This document shows, one piece after another, positions 1 through 8,138 of a stretch of 64,000 nt of DNA (positions within the stretch are counted from its first letter, which is position 1; the number at the start of each line of letters is the position of its first letter). The notes beneath the pieces are model-generated. The model worked only from the letters and a program-made list of their open reading frames with translations, ran no database searches and was not told where the DNA came from. The translations under genes and the position numbers were made by a program. The DNA lies in the NCBI GenBank assembly GCA_947477885.1, contig CANJUD010000013.1:1-64000 (forward strand), written 5' to 3'. Source of the DNA: Bacteroidota bacterium (GTDB lineage Bacteria; Bacteroidota; Bacteroidia; UKL13-3).

Positions 1-3000
1 CTTGCTCCTATATATTTGGAAGAATCATAGAAATTAGTTGTGGCCCCCGAGCAAACAGTTGTCGCACTGAAATTGGCTTTTGGTCTGCTCTTTATTATAA
101 TAGTTTTGCTAACCGTATCAGAACACCCATCAGCAGTTGTTGTCTTCAATATAAATGTGAAGCTGCTGTCACTGCCCGTCTGGTTATCGGGGAAATTAAA
201 AGTTGGGTTCTGGGCACTCGAGGTTCTTGTCAGTGTTGCACCACAATATATTTTCCAGCTCCACTGTGTGATGGCAGGGCTTGCAGCAGTTGTGTTGCTG
301 GGGCTGATACTCGCTGGTGCACAGGCACTGGCGGATATCGAGAATGCGGGCTTGGGTTGCGGGTGCACTATGATAGTCTTTGATATACTGTCCTTGCAAC
401 CACTGCCACCTGAAGCTACTAGTTTAATATTCCAAGATGTATCGTTTGCACTACTATTTGTAAAAGTATAATATATAGAATCTACAGTGGAACTAGTACT
501 ATTTCCAAAAGTCCACAGGTGACTTAATCCAGCAGGGGTTGAAACATTTCTAAATAATACTTTAAGCGGCATACAACCCGCAGAATCACTCATAGTAAAA
601 CCAGGTTTTGGATTTGATATGGTTTTAAACCATATTTTTTGAGTGTCATTTTTACAGCTATTTTTACTATAAGCTACTAGGCTTATTAATATAGAATCAT
701 TTGAATTTCCTAAAGTATAACCAGGGAATTTTAGTGATGCGCCATTTTGTAAACTACCCAATAAAGTATCTCCTACAAACCACTTATAGTTACTATTTGC
801 ATTTGCATAATGCGTTCCTTTGATATTAATAGAATCTATAAGAAAAGGAGCACAGCCAGAATTATTAGTATATGTGTATAATGCTTTAGCATCAGGTCTT
901 ACAGTTACTTGTCTAATTGTATCATCGAAACAACCTTTTGACGTTGTTGCTATAAGTTTAATATTAAAAGTAGTATCATTTACCCCGTTTGAGAGGTATG
1001 TAATATTTGTATCTTTGATAGTAGAAGTTTTTCCATTCCCAAAATCCCAGTTAAATGTATTACCAGACGGAGTTGATGTATTGGTGAAATATATTTTTAA
1101 TGGCCCACAACCATCGGTACTTGTCATACTAAACATTGCAATCGGTTCAAAATATACAATAATATTTTTTTGGAAAGAATCTAAACATCCAAAACTTGTT
1201 GAAGATATAAGTTTGATGGTATATGTAATATTTGAACTTGTAGTATTTCTTGCTAAAGTAATTGTAGGATTTGTAGTTGTTGTATTGCTAAAACTTGCTG
1301 TAGGTGTTGAACTCCACAGATAATTTGTAGCATACTGACTGCTATTTGTCGTATTAAATACTATAGGCCCACAACTGTCATTCGCTAAAGTAAAATTACT
1401 TTTAGGCCTAGTTTTGATAGTAACTGTATTTGTGACAGATTCTATACAACCATTAGTAGTAGTTGCAATAAGTTTAATACTGTAAGTTGTATCTGTTCCA
1501 CTATGATTGTCAGGAAACGTGAAGGTGGGCTGCTTGGCAGTATCATTTGAAATAGTAACACTTGTATTACCCTGTATACTCCATTTCCATGCAGTAATAA
1601 ATGGTGAAGCGGCAGTGGTATTGCTCACCGCAGATGTATAAGGAGCACAAAAACTACTAGCACCAAATGTAAAGCTAGGTACAGGCATGGCATATACTAT
1701 AACTTGTTTTGTTATACTATCTGTACACCCCTTGTCTGTTATAATAAGCAGTGTAACATTGTATACGCCGCTACTAGTATAATTTACAGCGGATGGGTTT
1801 TTGACAGTGTCAGTTGCTCCATTTCCAAAATTCCATTTATAAGTTATTATACTTCCAGTTGAAACGCTTGATGTATTTGTATAGGAAAAGCTATTGCCAG
1901 TTTTGCATTGATCAGTATCATTTATGGTAAAAGATACTGTAGGTTTTGGGTAAACATAAACAATTTTTGAAATACTATCACGACACCCATGATTACTAGT
2001 TGCCCTTAGCTTTACTGTGTAGGTATTTTTTGCAGCATAGGTGTATGTTGGACTAGTTGTTGTCGAGGTTCCTCCATCTCCATAAAACCAATTATAGGTT
2101 GAAGACCCCGAGCTTATAGTTGTTGTATTTGTAAATGTAAAACTATTACCATTCAGACATTGGTCCGTATCATTTATTGTAAAGTTAGGAGCGGGTTTTG
2201 GCCACACGTTTACATTATAGCTAATACTATCTATGCATCCAACACTATTTGTAATAACCAACTTTACAGTATAAGTCCCTGCCGCTGCATATGTATGGCT
2301 AGGGTTTGTAGTTGTTGAGGTTCCTCCATCTCCAAAATACCATTTCCTACTTGCAATGGTAGAGCCAGAAGTTGTTGAGGAATCAATAAATTGAATTGAA
2401 GTATCGATACACCTATCATTATATACAAATTTCACTGTGGGCTTATCTACCACTTTAATATTTTTTGTCGCTGAGTCAATACAACCTGTTGTATCGGTAT
2501 ATATATATTTCAAAGTAAATAAACCCACGCCTGAAGTGCTCGGATTGAACACACCGCCCGACGTTACTGCGGTTCCGCTCCAGGTACCACCCGATGGACT
2601 ATAGCCGCTGAGTGTCAAATTCCCATTATTTAAACAGATTGTATCTACACTTTTTCCCGCATTCACCGTAGGTGGATTATATACTGTAAAACTTCGCGTG
2701 GCAGAATCGGTTCCACATTCGTTAGTAGCTTTTGCAATAACAGTATAATTACCTCCTGTATTATAATTAATTGTACCTGGATTTTGTGTAGTAGATGATG
2801 AAGGACTACCACCCGTGAACGACCAATTATATGAAGTGATTGTAGAGTTATTACTATTATATGTTGCAGATGGAGAAATACTATAAGGCTTACAACCGTT
2901 GCTAATAGCGGGCAGCGTAACCGATGGTATAGATTTTACTTTAACAGTATCATAAGCATATATAGTAGTACATGCATTGGTAACTGCCAGTTGAACTATA

Positions 3001-4964
3001 TAAGTTCCGGCTGCAGTAAATTTATATATAGCATTGGTTGAAGTGCTTGAAGTCCCTCCAGTAAAAGCGTAACCGCTTGCTGGTGATAGTATCGACCACG
3101 AATATGATAATCCGGTTCCAGTGCTTTGGTTGATCATGGTGTCAGTTAATGTAATACATCCGCTATCGGGCGATGCATGGAAGGCTGCAATAGGTGGATT
3201 GATAACTACTATTGATTTTTCCATCGAGTCACTACCACATGTACTAAATTCATTTGCAACATGTAGCTTTATTTTGTAAACACCAGTATCTTTAAATTTT
3301 ACATACAATGGCGATGATCCTTCAACACCACTTGGGTCATCCCAACTTGCTGGGTCACCAAGCGTAGTAGATGAAAGCGTATCCCAATTGCTTTGTGGAT
3401 TAATGTTCCAAAACCTATAATGGGTAGATACGCATGTACTTCCTGAAGAAGAAGATAATAGAGACCCATCTGTAGAATTATCAGTAAAAGTAACGTTTGT
3501 GTTTTTACAAACTGTATCAGAAGGTGTAAAACTGAAATTAGCGATTGGAGGTTTCGAAAACGTGATGTTTCCTACCGCACCTGGGGTGGTATTACATGGA
3601 TTTGATGCAGTAATTTTTACATGAAATGAATTAGAATTTGAAAATAAGTCTGAATATCCACAACTTGATTTAGAAAAATTCCAAGTAATTGTATCAGGGG
3701 GTGGATGTGTATATACTTGATTAGAAGATCCATCATTACTACTAATCGTATATATAGTTCCAGGAGGATTTGATGAATATGAGGTGATAACAAATCTCAA
3801 ATTGTATGGGGCACATAAATTTGTTGTTGAACCCAGGCTAGAAATCCCGATAGCAGGGTTACTGCCATTAAATACCTGATAGGTCTTTGTATATGAACAG
3901 CCATTCTTACCGACAGTATATACTGAAAGGGTGAAGTATCCTTTACTTGTATATTTATGTGGCTTTAAAGTAAATCCCGAATAAAAAGTATCTATATTAC
4001 CGTCTCCCCATGAAATAACTTTGAAAGTATCAGTTGAAGAAGTGGTTGAAGAATCACTAATCTTTATAGTATTAATAAGAACATTACAGTTCACATAATT
4101 CGTCCAATTGCTTTTTATACTCCCTTCAGGCCTTTCCTTTATTTTTATATTTTTTGAAATAGAATCCGAACAACCAAAACTTGTAGACGCAATCAAATAA
4201 GTTGTAAAAGAAGAGAAGCTATTTCCAGTAGCACTATATGTATGTGATGGATTATTAGCAATAGATGTTTTTCCATCACCAAACTTCCATAAATAAGTTG
4301 ATGCTCCTGAACCTCCTTTGGTAAAAGTTATATTAGATTCAGAACAACTACTATCAGGAGAAAATGTAAAAGCCACTGAAGGTAATGGCATAATTATAAT
4401 AGTTTTTGTGAGTGAATCAGAACAACCATTGCTATTTGTCACCACCAGTTTTACAGTCATATTCGCTGGGCTGGCACCCGCATTGGTAAAGCTTTGCGTC
4501 ACATTTTGTCCGCTGCTTGTTGCCCCATTGCCATATTTCCAGTTATAGGAAGTGAGGCCAGAAGTGGTTGCTTTAAATGTATCAACCTGCCCGCTGCACA
4601 CCGTGTCTTGGTACATGGTGAATGCGGTATTGGGCTTTGCACTTATTTGTATACTATCCAACACAGAATCTTTGCAGGCACCAATGGTTCGAACCAGCTT
4701 TACATAGAATTTTCCGCTTGCCCCATAGGTATGATCAATACTCCCTGAAACGGAAACGATACTTTCATTACCATCACCAAAAATAAGGCGATAGGAATTC
4801 ACGGAAACGGTATCGCTGAAAGAAAACGTGACTTTACTATTTATGCACCCAGAAGCAGGTACCGTAAAGGTTGTAGTGCCGCCACACGCAGCAGTTGCAG
4901 CATGATTATTGAGTGCGAACACTACGATTAAACATAGTAATTGTATGTGTCGTTTGATAAGCAA
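1..4964 (-). CDS. Giant secreted PKD/Ig-like repeat protein (partial, runs off left edge)
   Basis: An uninterrupted reading frame of about 1654 codons runs from a TTG at 4964 past position 1; I checked the frame for stops and found none. No ATG fits the N-terminus and an in-frame TAA lies just upstream, so TTG is the likely start. It gives a convincing signal peptide (MLIKRHIQLLCLIVVFALNN, then HAATA). The mature part is a string of roughly 18 modules of 75-115 residues, each with a Gly-Cys-x-Asp-Ser type junction and many with the PKD signature FGDGxTS followed by a HTY-type strand. Such proteins in Bacteroidota are secreted surface adhesins or gliding-associated proteins, often exported by the type IX system through a C-terminal domain; that end lies outside this window. 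Modules near 1970-2400 are very similar in DNA, suggesting recent duplication. The function is inferred from architecture only. Confidence 0.88.
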   Translation of the reverse strand, partial: MLIKRHIQLLCLIVVFALNNHAATAACGGTTTFTVPASGCINSKVTFSFSDTVSVNSYRLIFGDGNESIVSVSGSIDHTYGASGKFYVKLVRTIGACKDSVLDSIQISAKPNTAFTMYQDTVCSGQVDTFKATTSGLTSYNWKYGNGATSSGQNVTQSFTNAGASPANMTVKLVVTNSNGCSDSLTKTIIIMPLPSVAFTFSPDSSCSESNITFTKGGSGASTYLWKFGDGKTSIANNPSHTYSATGNSFSSFTTYLIASTSFGCSDSISKNIKIKERPEGSIKSNWTNYVNCNVLINTIKISDSSTTSSTDTFKVISWGDGNIDTFYSGFTLKPHKYTSKGYFTLSVYTVGKNGCSYTKTYQVFNGSNPAIGISSLGSTTNLCAPYNLRFVITSYSSNPPGTIYTISSNDGSSNQVYTHPPPDTITWNFSKSSCGYSDLFSNSNSFHVKITASNPCNTTPGAVGNITFSKPPIANFSFTPSDTVCKNTNVTFTDNSTDGSLLSSSSGSTCVSTHYRFWNINPQSNWDTLSSTTLGDPASWDDPSGVEGSSPLYVKFKDTGVYKIKLHVANEFSTCGSDSMEKSIVVINPPIAAFHASPDSGCITLTDTMINQSTGTGLSYSWSILSPASGYAFTGGTSSTSTNAIYKFTAAGTYIVQLAVTNACTTIYAYDTVKVKSIPSVTLPAISNGCKPYSISPSATYNSNNSTITSYNWSFTGGSPSSSTTQNPGTINYNTGGNYTVIAKATNECGTDSATRSFTVYNPPTVNAGKSVDTICLNNGNLTLSGYSPSGGTWSGTAVTSGGVFNPSTSGVGLFTLKYIYTDTTGCIDSATKNIKVVDKPTVKFVYNDRCIDTSIQFIDSSTTSGSTIASRKWYFGDGGTSTTTNPSHTYAAAGTYTVKLVITNSVGCIDSISYNVNVWPKPAPNFTINDTDQCLNGNSFTFTNTTTISSGSSTYNWFYGDGGTSTTTSPTYTYAAKNTYTVKLRATSNHGCRDSISKIVYVYPKPTVSFTINDTDQCKTGNSFSYTNTSSVSTGSIITYKWNFGNGATDTVKNPSAVNYTSSGVYNVTLLIITDKGCTDSITKQVIVYAMPVPSFTFGASSFCAPYTSAVSNTTAASPFITAWKWSIQGNTSVTISNDTAKQPTFTFPDNHSGTDTTYSIKLIATTTNGCIESVTNTVTIKTRPKSNFTLANDSCGPIVFNTTNSSQYATNYLWSSTPTASFSNTTTTNPTITLARNTTSSNITYTIKLISSTSFGCLDSFQKNIIVYFEPIAMFSMTSTDGCGPLKIYFTNTSTPSGNTFNWDFGNGKTSTIKDTNITYLSNGVNDTTFNIKLIATTSKGCFDDTIRQVTVRPDAKALYTYTNNSGCAPFLIDSINIKGTHYANANSNYKWFVGDTLLGSLQNGASLKFPGYTLGNSNDSILISLVAYSKNSCKNDTQKIWFKTISNPKPGFTMSDSAGCMPLKVLFRNVSTPAGLSHLWTFGNSTSSTVDSIYYTFTNSSANDTSWNIKLVASGGSGCKDSISKTIIVHPQPKPAFSISASACAPASISPSNTTAASPAITQWSWKIYCGATLTRTSSAQNPTFNFPDNQTGSDSSFTFILKTTTADGCSDTVSKTIIIKSRPKANFSATTVCSGATTNFYDSSKYIGA

Positions 4965-5237
4965 AAAAGGATTAATTTATAGAAATGGAAGCAAAATAAG
5001 GGAATAAATCCCAATAAAAAAATACCCTTTTCCGTGGTATGGTTTAAAGGGAATCAGGATTCTGGGCCATACGGGCTGCGTGTGTTCCGTGCGAATATGT
5101 CGGGATTAGAAGCAACTAATATATTATTATTTTGATACGAAGTCTCGGACTAAAACTTGTTCGTTATTATAAAACGGTGTGCTTATAATTGCCTTTATAT
5201 TATATAGTACAAGAAAATATACTAGGCGTACGCAACC
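4965..5237. other. Intergenic region with upstream sequence of the PKD gene and a short dispersed repeat
   Basis: No gene is visible. The part next to 4964 is AT-rich and should hold the promoter of the PKD-protein gene. Around 5052-5063 there is the word GAATCAGGATTC, which belongs to the same repeat family that reappears at 5265-5317 and about 8080-8098. The segment 5070-5115 is richer in GC than its surroundings. The 3' end of the GH3-family gene abuts it on the right. Confidence 0.5.
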
Positions 5238-6821
5238 CTATTCGCCACGGCGAACTGAATCCCGATTCCCAAATTGGCGTCCCCCCCCCGAATCCTGATT
5301 CCTGATTCCTGATTCCACCGTCTGCAAAACTTCTTCTATAATACTCCTATCATTACACAAACGTGGCACCTTGTGTTGCCCGCCAAGCTTGCCTTTCCTC
5401 TTGAGCCATGCGTGGAAAGTACCATTGGCAAGCATCTGAACTTTGGGCATTTGCATCGCCATATTCTTATATCTTTTTGCTTCGTAATCGCTGTTCAATG
5501 ATTGTAAATTTTCATCAAGTAATTGACAAAACTTATGATAATCATTCGGCTCTTTTTCAAACTCAATTAACCACTGATGTGTGGGTTTTTCTGTTCCTTC
5601 AAAATATATAGGAGCAGCAGTATAGTCTCTCACAGCTGCTTCTGTATGAAGTGATGCAAAAGCTATAGCTCGGTCGGCATTGCCTATCATCAGTTCTTCG
5701 CCAAATGCATTTATATAATGTTGGGTTCTTCCTGTTATGGTAAACTTGTATGGTTTTGTAGAAGTAAATCTAATCGTATCTCCCACCAAATATCTCCACA
5801 AACCTGAGTTGGTTGATATAATAAGTGCATATTCTTTATTCAGCTCAACCTCATGCAGCAGATGGGTTTTCGGATGATCGGTACCATAAAACTCCATGGG
5901 CATAAATTCATACAATATACCATAGTCGGTCATTAATAATAAGTCGTTTTTCTTGAGGTCGTTTTGCAGTCCAAAAAATCCTTCACTGGCATTATATGTT
6001 TCCATAAAGTTGATAGGTTTTTTGGCAGTGAGTTCTTTAAACCTATTTCTATACGGCGTAAAACTAACGCCACCGTGAACATATAGTTCCAAATTAGGCC
6101 ACACATCAGTAAGGTCACTTTTGCCAGTAAGTTCAAATATTTTTTCTGCCAGCACCAAGGTCCATGTAGGTACACCAGAGATATTGGTTACATCATCTTT
6201 AATAGTTGCCCTCGCCATTTTCTCAATCTTGTCTTCCCAATCAGAAAGCAAAGCAACTGACAAATCGGGTGTGCGGATAAAGTGTACCCAAAAAGGTAAG
6301 TTCATCATCAGCACAGCACTCAAATCTCCGTAAAAAGAATTATCACCCATATTATTTACCTGATGGCTGCCACCCATAACCAGTCCTTTGCCTGAAAACA
6401 CTTTGGTATCGGGCACTTGCGAACAATATATAGAAAGCAAATCACGGGCTGCCTTCAGATGACAGTCTTCTACAGATTCATAACTCACGGGTATATATTT
6501 GCTCTTATCATTCGTAGTTCCGCTCGATTTGGCGAACCATTTAATTTCGCCGGGCCACAATATATTTTGTTCGCCCTTCATCATACGTTCTATCCAAGGA
6601 GAAATTTTCTCGTAGTTGCTAATCGGAACTCGGCTTTTAAATTGTTCAATATTTTGAATAGAGCGATAGCCGTGCAGCTGGCCCCAATCGGTATTCTTGG
6701 CCTCATCCACCAAATGGTGGAACAGTGCATGTTGCCCCGGATGCGGGTCTTCCATCATGGCAGCCACTTGGTCACTCCGCTTACGCAGGTACCAGCTATA
6801 GAAAGTATTGAATACGGACAC
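5238..6821 (-). CDS. GH3 auxin-responsive-promoter family acyl-adenylating enzyme
   Basis: The 527-residue product belongs to the GH3 branch of adenylate-forming (ANL-related) enzymes, which activate a carboxylate with ATP and in plants conjugate it to an amino acid. Bacterial members are common in Bacteroidota but their substrate is unknown. Visible motifs are the nucleotide-binding loop SSGTT (residues 99-103), the YNASEGFFG segment near residue 280, and GRTQHYINAFGEELM in the C-terminal third. The start is a GTG placed 7 bases after the box TAGTTTTG. The conserved C-terminus seems to end at about EEVLQTV. The last 20 or so residues are encoded by the CCTGATT tandem repeat and a run of nine G, so they look like an accidental extension. 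Family assignment is firm; the physiological role is unknown. Confidence 0.9.
   Translation of the reverse strand: MSVFNTFYSWYLRKRSDQVAAMMEDPHPGQHALFHHLVDEAKNTDWGQLHGYRSIQNIEQFKSRVPISNYEKISPWIERMMKGEQNILWPGEIKWFAKSSGTTNDKSKYIPVSYESVEDCHLKAARDLLSIYCSQVPDTKVFSGKGLVMGGSHQVNNMGDNSFYGDLSAVLMMNLPFWVHFIRTPDLSVALLSDWEDKIEKMARATIKDDVTNISGVPTWTLVLAEKIFELTGKSDLTDVWPNLELYVHGGVSFTPYRNRFKELTAKKPINFMETYNASEGFFGLQNDLKKNDLLLMTDYGILYEFMPMEFYGTDHPKTHLLHEVELNKEYALIISTNSGLWRYLVGDTIRFTSTKPYKFTITGRTQHYINAFGEELMIGNADRAIAFASLHTEAAVRDYTAAPIYFEGTEKPTHQWLIEFEKEPNDYHKFCQLLDENLQSLNSDYEAKRYKNMAMQMPKVQMLANGTFHAWLKRKGKLGGQHKVPRLCNDRSIIEEVLQTVESGIRNQDSGGGRQFGNRDSVRRGE
5265..5317. repeat. CCTGATT tandem repeat plus C9 run inside the 3' end of the GH3-family gene
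   Basis: Three perfect tandem copies of CCTGATT occupy 5294-5314, preceded by a run of nine C (5281-5289) and by another GAATC/GATTC pair at 5267-5277. The same GAATC-GATTC words occur outside genes at 5052 and about 8080-8098, so this is a dispersed repeat that has entered the reading frame. The homopolymer is prone to indels, whether by slippage or by assembly error. Confidence 0.7.
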
Positions 6822-6828
6822 GGTGCTA

Positions 6829-6836
6829 CAAAACTA
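6829..6836 (-). promoter_or_regulatory. -7 box (TAGTTTTG) of the GH3-family gene
   Basis: TAGTTTTG matches the Bacteroidota TAnnTTTG box. A TTG triplet lies about 19 bases further upstream, the usual -33 position. Only 7 bases separate the box from the GTG start, so the transcript is probably leaderless or nearly so. Confidence 0.65.
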
Positions 6837-6917
6837 TGATAGATGCGGCGTTAATACAACTATTATATTTTAACCGCATAGCACACATTGAAAAAAGCTA
6901 TTTGTCGCATGTGGTTT

Positions 6918-7150
6918 TTATTTCACCGGCAACTCAATAATAAAACTACAATCTTTCCCCAGGTCACCTTCCACTATAATATTTCCACCATTAGATTTTA
7001 TTAAATCAAATGTGAGTGAGAGCACTAGTCCCTAGCCTTCATTGGCGGGTTTAGTGGTATAGAAAGGTTCGAATATATGTTTGAGTTCTGATGGTTTTAT
7101 ACCATAGCCATTGTCTTTAATACTAATATATATATAGTATTATTTTTTGC
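6918..7150 (-). pseudogene. Remnant of a sensor histidine kinase ATPase domain
   Basis: Reading the minus strand gives a recognisable HATPase_c tail: the G1-box segment KDNGYGIKPSELKHIFEPFY, then TTKPANEG, an in-frame TAG at 7034-7032, then GLVLSLTFDLIKSNGGNI and the terminal FIIELPVK before a TAA at 6920-6918. In intact kinases the region after NEG reads GTGLGLSLxxDIVKxHGG, so the stop replaces part of the G2 box. Upstream, another in-frame stop appears and the sequence is AT-rich with no HisKA domain. This is a decayed fragment, not a functional gene. It lies between the GH3-family gene and fabG, and nothing else is seen in that gap. Confidence 0.8.
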
Positions 7151-7247
7151 ATATAAATATAATATAATTTAGGGTGGCAAGTTATCGCAAAACAATTAAA
7201 TATGAAAGGTATTATACCAATTGCTATCACCCAAAACGCATTCGCCT

Positions 7248-7255
7248 TATATTTG
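7248..7255 (+). promoter_or_regulatory. -7 box (TATATTTG) of fabG
   Basis: TATATTTG ends 4 bases before the ATG at 7260. This decides the start: the earlier in-frame TTG at 7221 would lie upstream of the promoter box and so outside the mRNA. The spacing implies a leaderless transcript. Confidence 0.7.
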
Positions 7256-7259
7256 CTGC

Positions 7260-8006
7260 ATGAAATTACTCGAAGGAAAAACAGCCCTTATTACGGGCGG
7301 CAGCCGTGGCATAGGGAAAGGCCTGGCTGAAGCATTTGCACAACAAGGTGCAGCAGTAGCTTTTACTTTTTTGAGCTCCGTAGAAAAAGCCCAAGCATTT
7401 GAAGCAGAATTATTGGCAATGGGAATTAAAGCCAAAGGGTACCAAAGCGATGCAGCTAAATTTGACCAAGCAGAAAAATTGGTGGAAGCAGTGATGGCCG
7501 ATTTTGGCTCACTCGATATTTTGATTAACAATGCAGGTATCACGCGAGACACGCTGCTGATGCGTATGACCGAGCAGCAATGGGACGAGGTGATGGAGAC
7601 CAATCTCAAATCTACTTTCAATCTCACCAAAGCTGCTACCAAATATATGATGAAAGCACGCAGCGGAAGTATTATAAACATGACCTCGATAGTTGGTGTT
7701 ACTGGCAATGCAGGGCAATCGAATTATGCAGCATCCAAAGCAGGTATGATAGGTTTTACCAAGTCTATTGCCAAAGAATTGGGCTCACGCAATATTCGCT
7801 GCAATGCAGTAGCACCAGGTTTTATTGAAACAGAAATGACAGGCCATTTAAGTGATGAAGTAAAAGCACAATGGCTGCAAACTATACCCTTGAAACGTGG
7901 CGGTTTGCCTAAAGATGTGGCTAATGCCTGTATATTTTTAGCATCAGATATGTCATCATATATAACCGGACAAACTATTAATGTGTGTGGCGGGATGGCA
8001 ATGTAA
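7260..8006 (+). CDS. fabG: 3-oxoacyl-[acyl-carrier-protein] reductase
   Basis: FabG reduces 3-oxoacyl-ACP to 3-hydroxyacyl-ACP with NADPH in the cytosolic type II fatty acid elongation cycle. The 248-residue product is the standard length of this classical short-chain dehydrogenase. It carries the cofactor motif TGGSRGIG (residues 12-19), NNAG (90-93), the active-site Asn115 (in METN), Ser143, and the Tyr156/Lys160 pair in YAASK. It ends in GGMAM, typical of FabG. The ATG at 7260 is chosen because it gives the family N-terminus and follows the promoter box by 4 bases. The gene stands alone, with repeat-bearing spacers on both sides. Paralogous SDR reductases of other pathways cannot be fully excluded, but length and motifs favour FabG. 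Confidence 0.9.
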   Translation: MKLLEGKTALITGGSRGIGKGLAEAFAQQGAAVAFTFLSSVEKAQAFEAELLAMGIKAKGYQSDAAKFDQAEKLVEAVMADFGSLDILINNAGITRDTLLMRMTEQQWDEVMETNLKSTFNLTKAATKYMMKARSGSIINMTSIVGVTGNAGQSNYAASKAGMIGFTKSIAKELGSRNIRCNAVAPGFIETEMTGHLSDEVKAQWLQTIPLKRGGLPKDVANACIFLASDMSSYITGQTINVCGGMAM

Positions 8007-8038
8007 AAGGGATACGATATCAGATGTACGATTTTGTC

Positions 8039-8060
8039 ATGTTGAGCGTAGTCGAAACAT
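8039..8060. repeat. Dispersed hairpin repeat with GAGCGTAGTCGA core
   Basis: The arms ATGTT (8039-8043) and AACAT (8056-8060) enclose the 12-base core GAGCGTAGTCGA. A second copy of the core, with different but still complementary arms, lies at 18756-18781. The copy sits in the 132-base spacer after fabG, next to GAATCC-type words at about 8080-8098 that also occur near 5290. Confidence 0.7.
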
Positions 8061-8138
8061 ACGATTTTTACCGCCCCTGAATCCTGCCTCCCGAATCCAT
8101 TTAACAAAAATCTTTTATTATCGTAGTATAAATAACCT

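Noticed and set aside
40-4748. Several plus-strand open frames of 75-170 codons in the first 5 kb
   Set aside because: They lie antisense to one uninterrupted minus-strand PKD-repeat frame with signal peptide and domain motifs; their own translations are hydrophobic, low in motif content and mutually unrelated.
1-4964. CRISPR-like or tandem DNA repeats in the PKD region
   Set aside because: The periodicity is of protein modules (75-115 residues) with diverged DNA, without short identical repeats and unique spacers.
7221-7259. An upstream TTG start for fabG
   Set aside because: It would lie upstream of the promoter box at 7248-7255 and adds 13 residues absent from the family.
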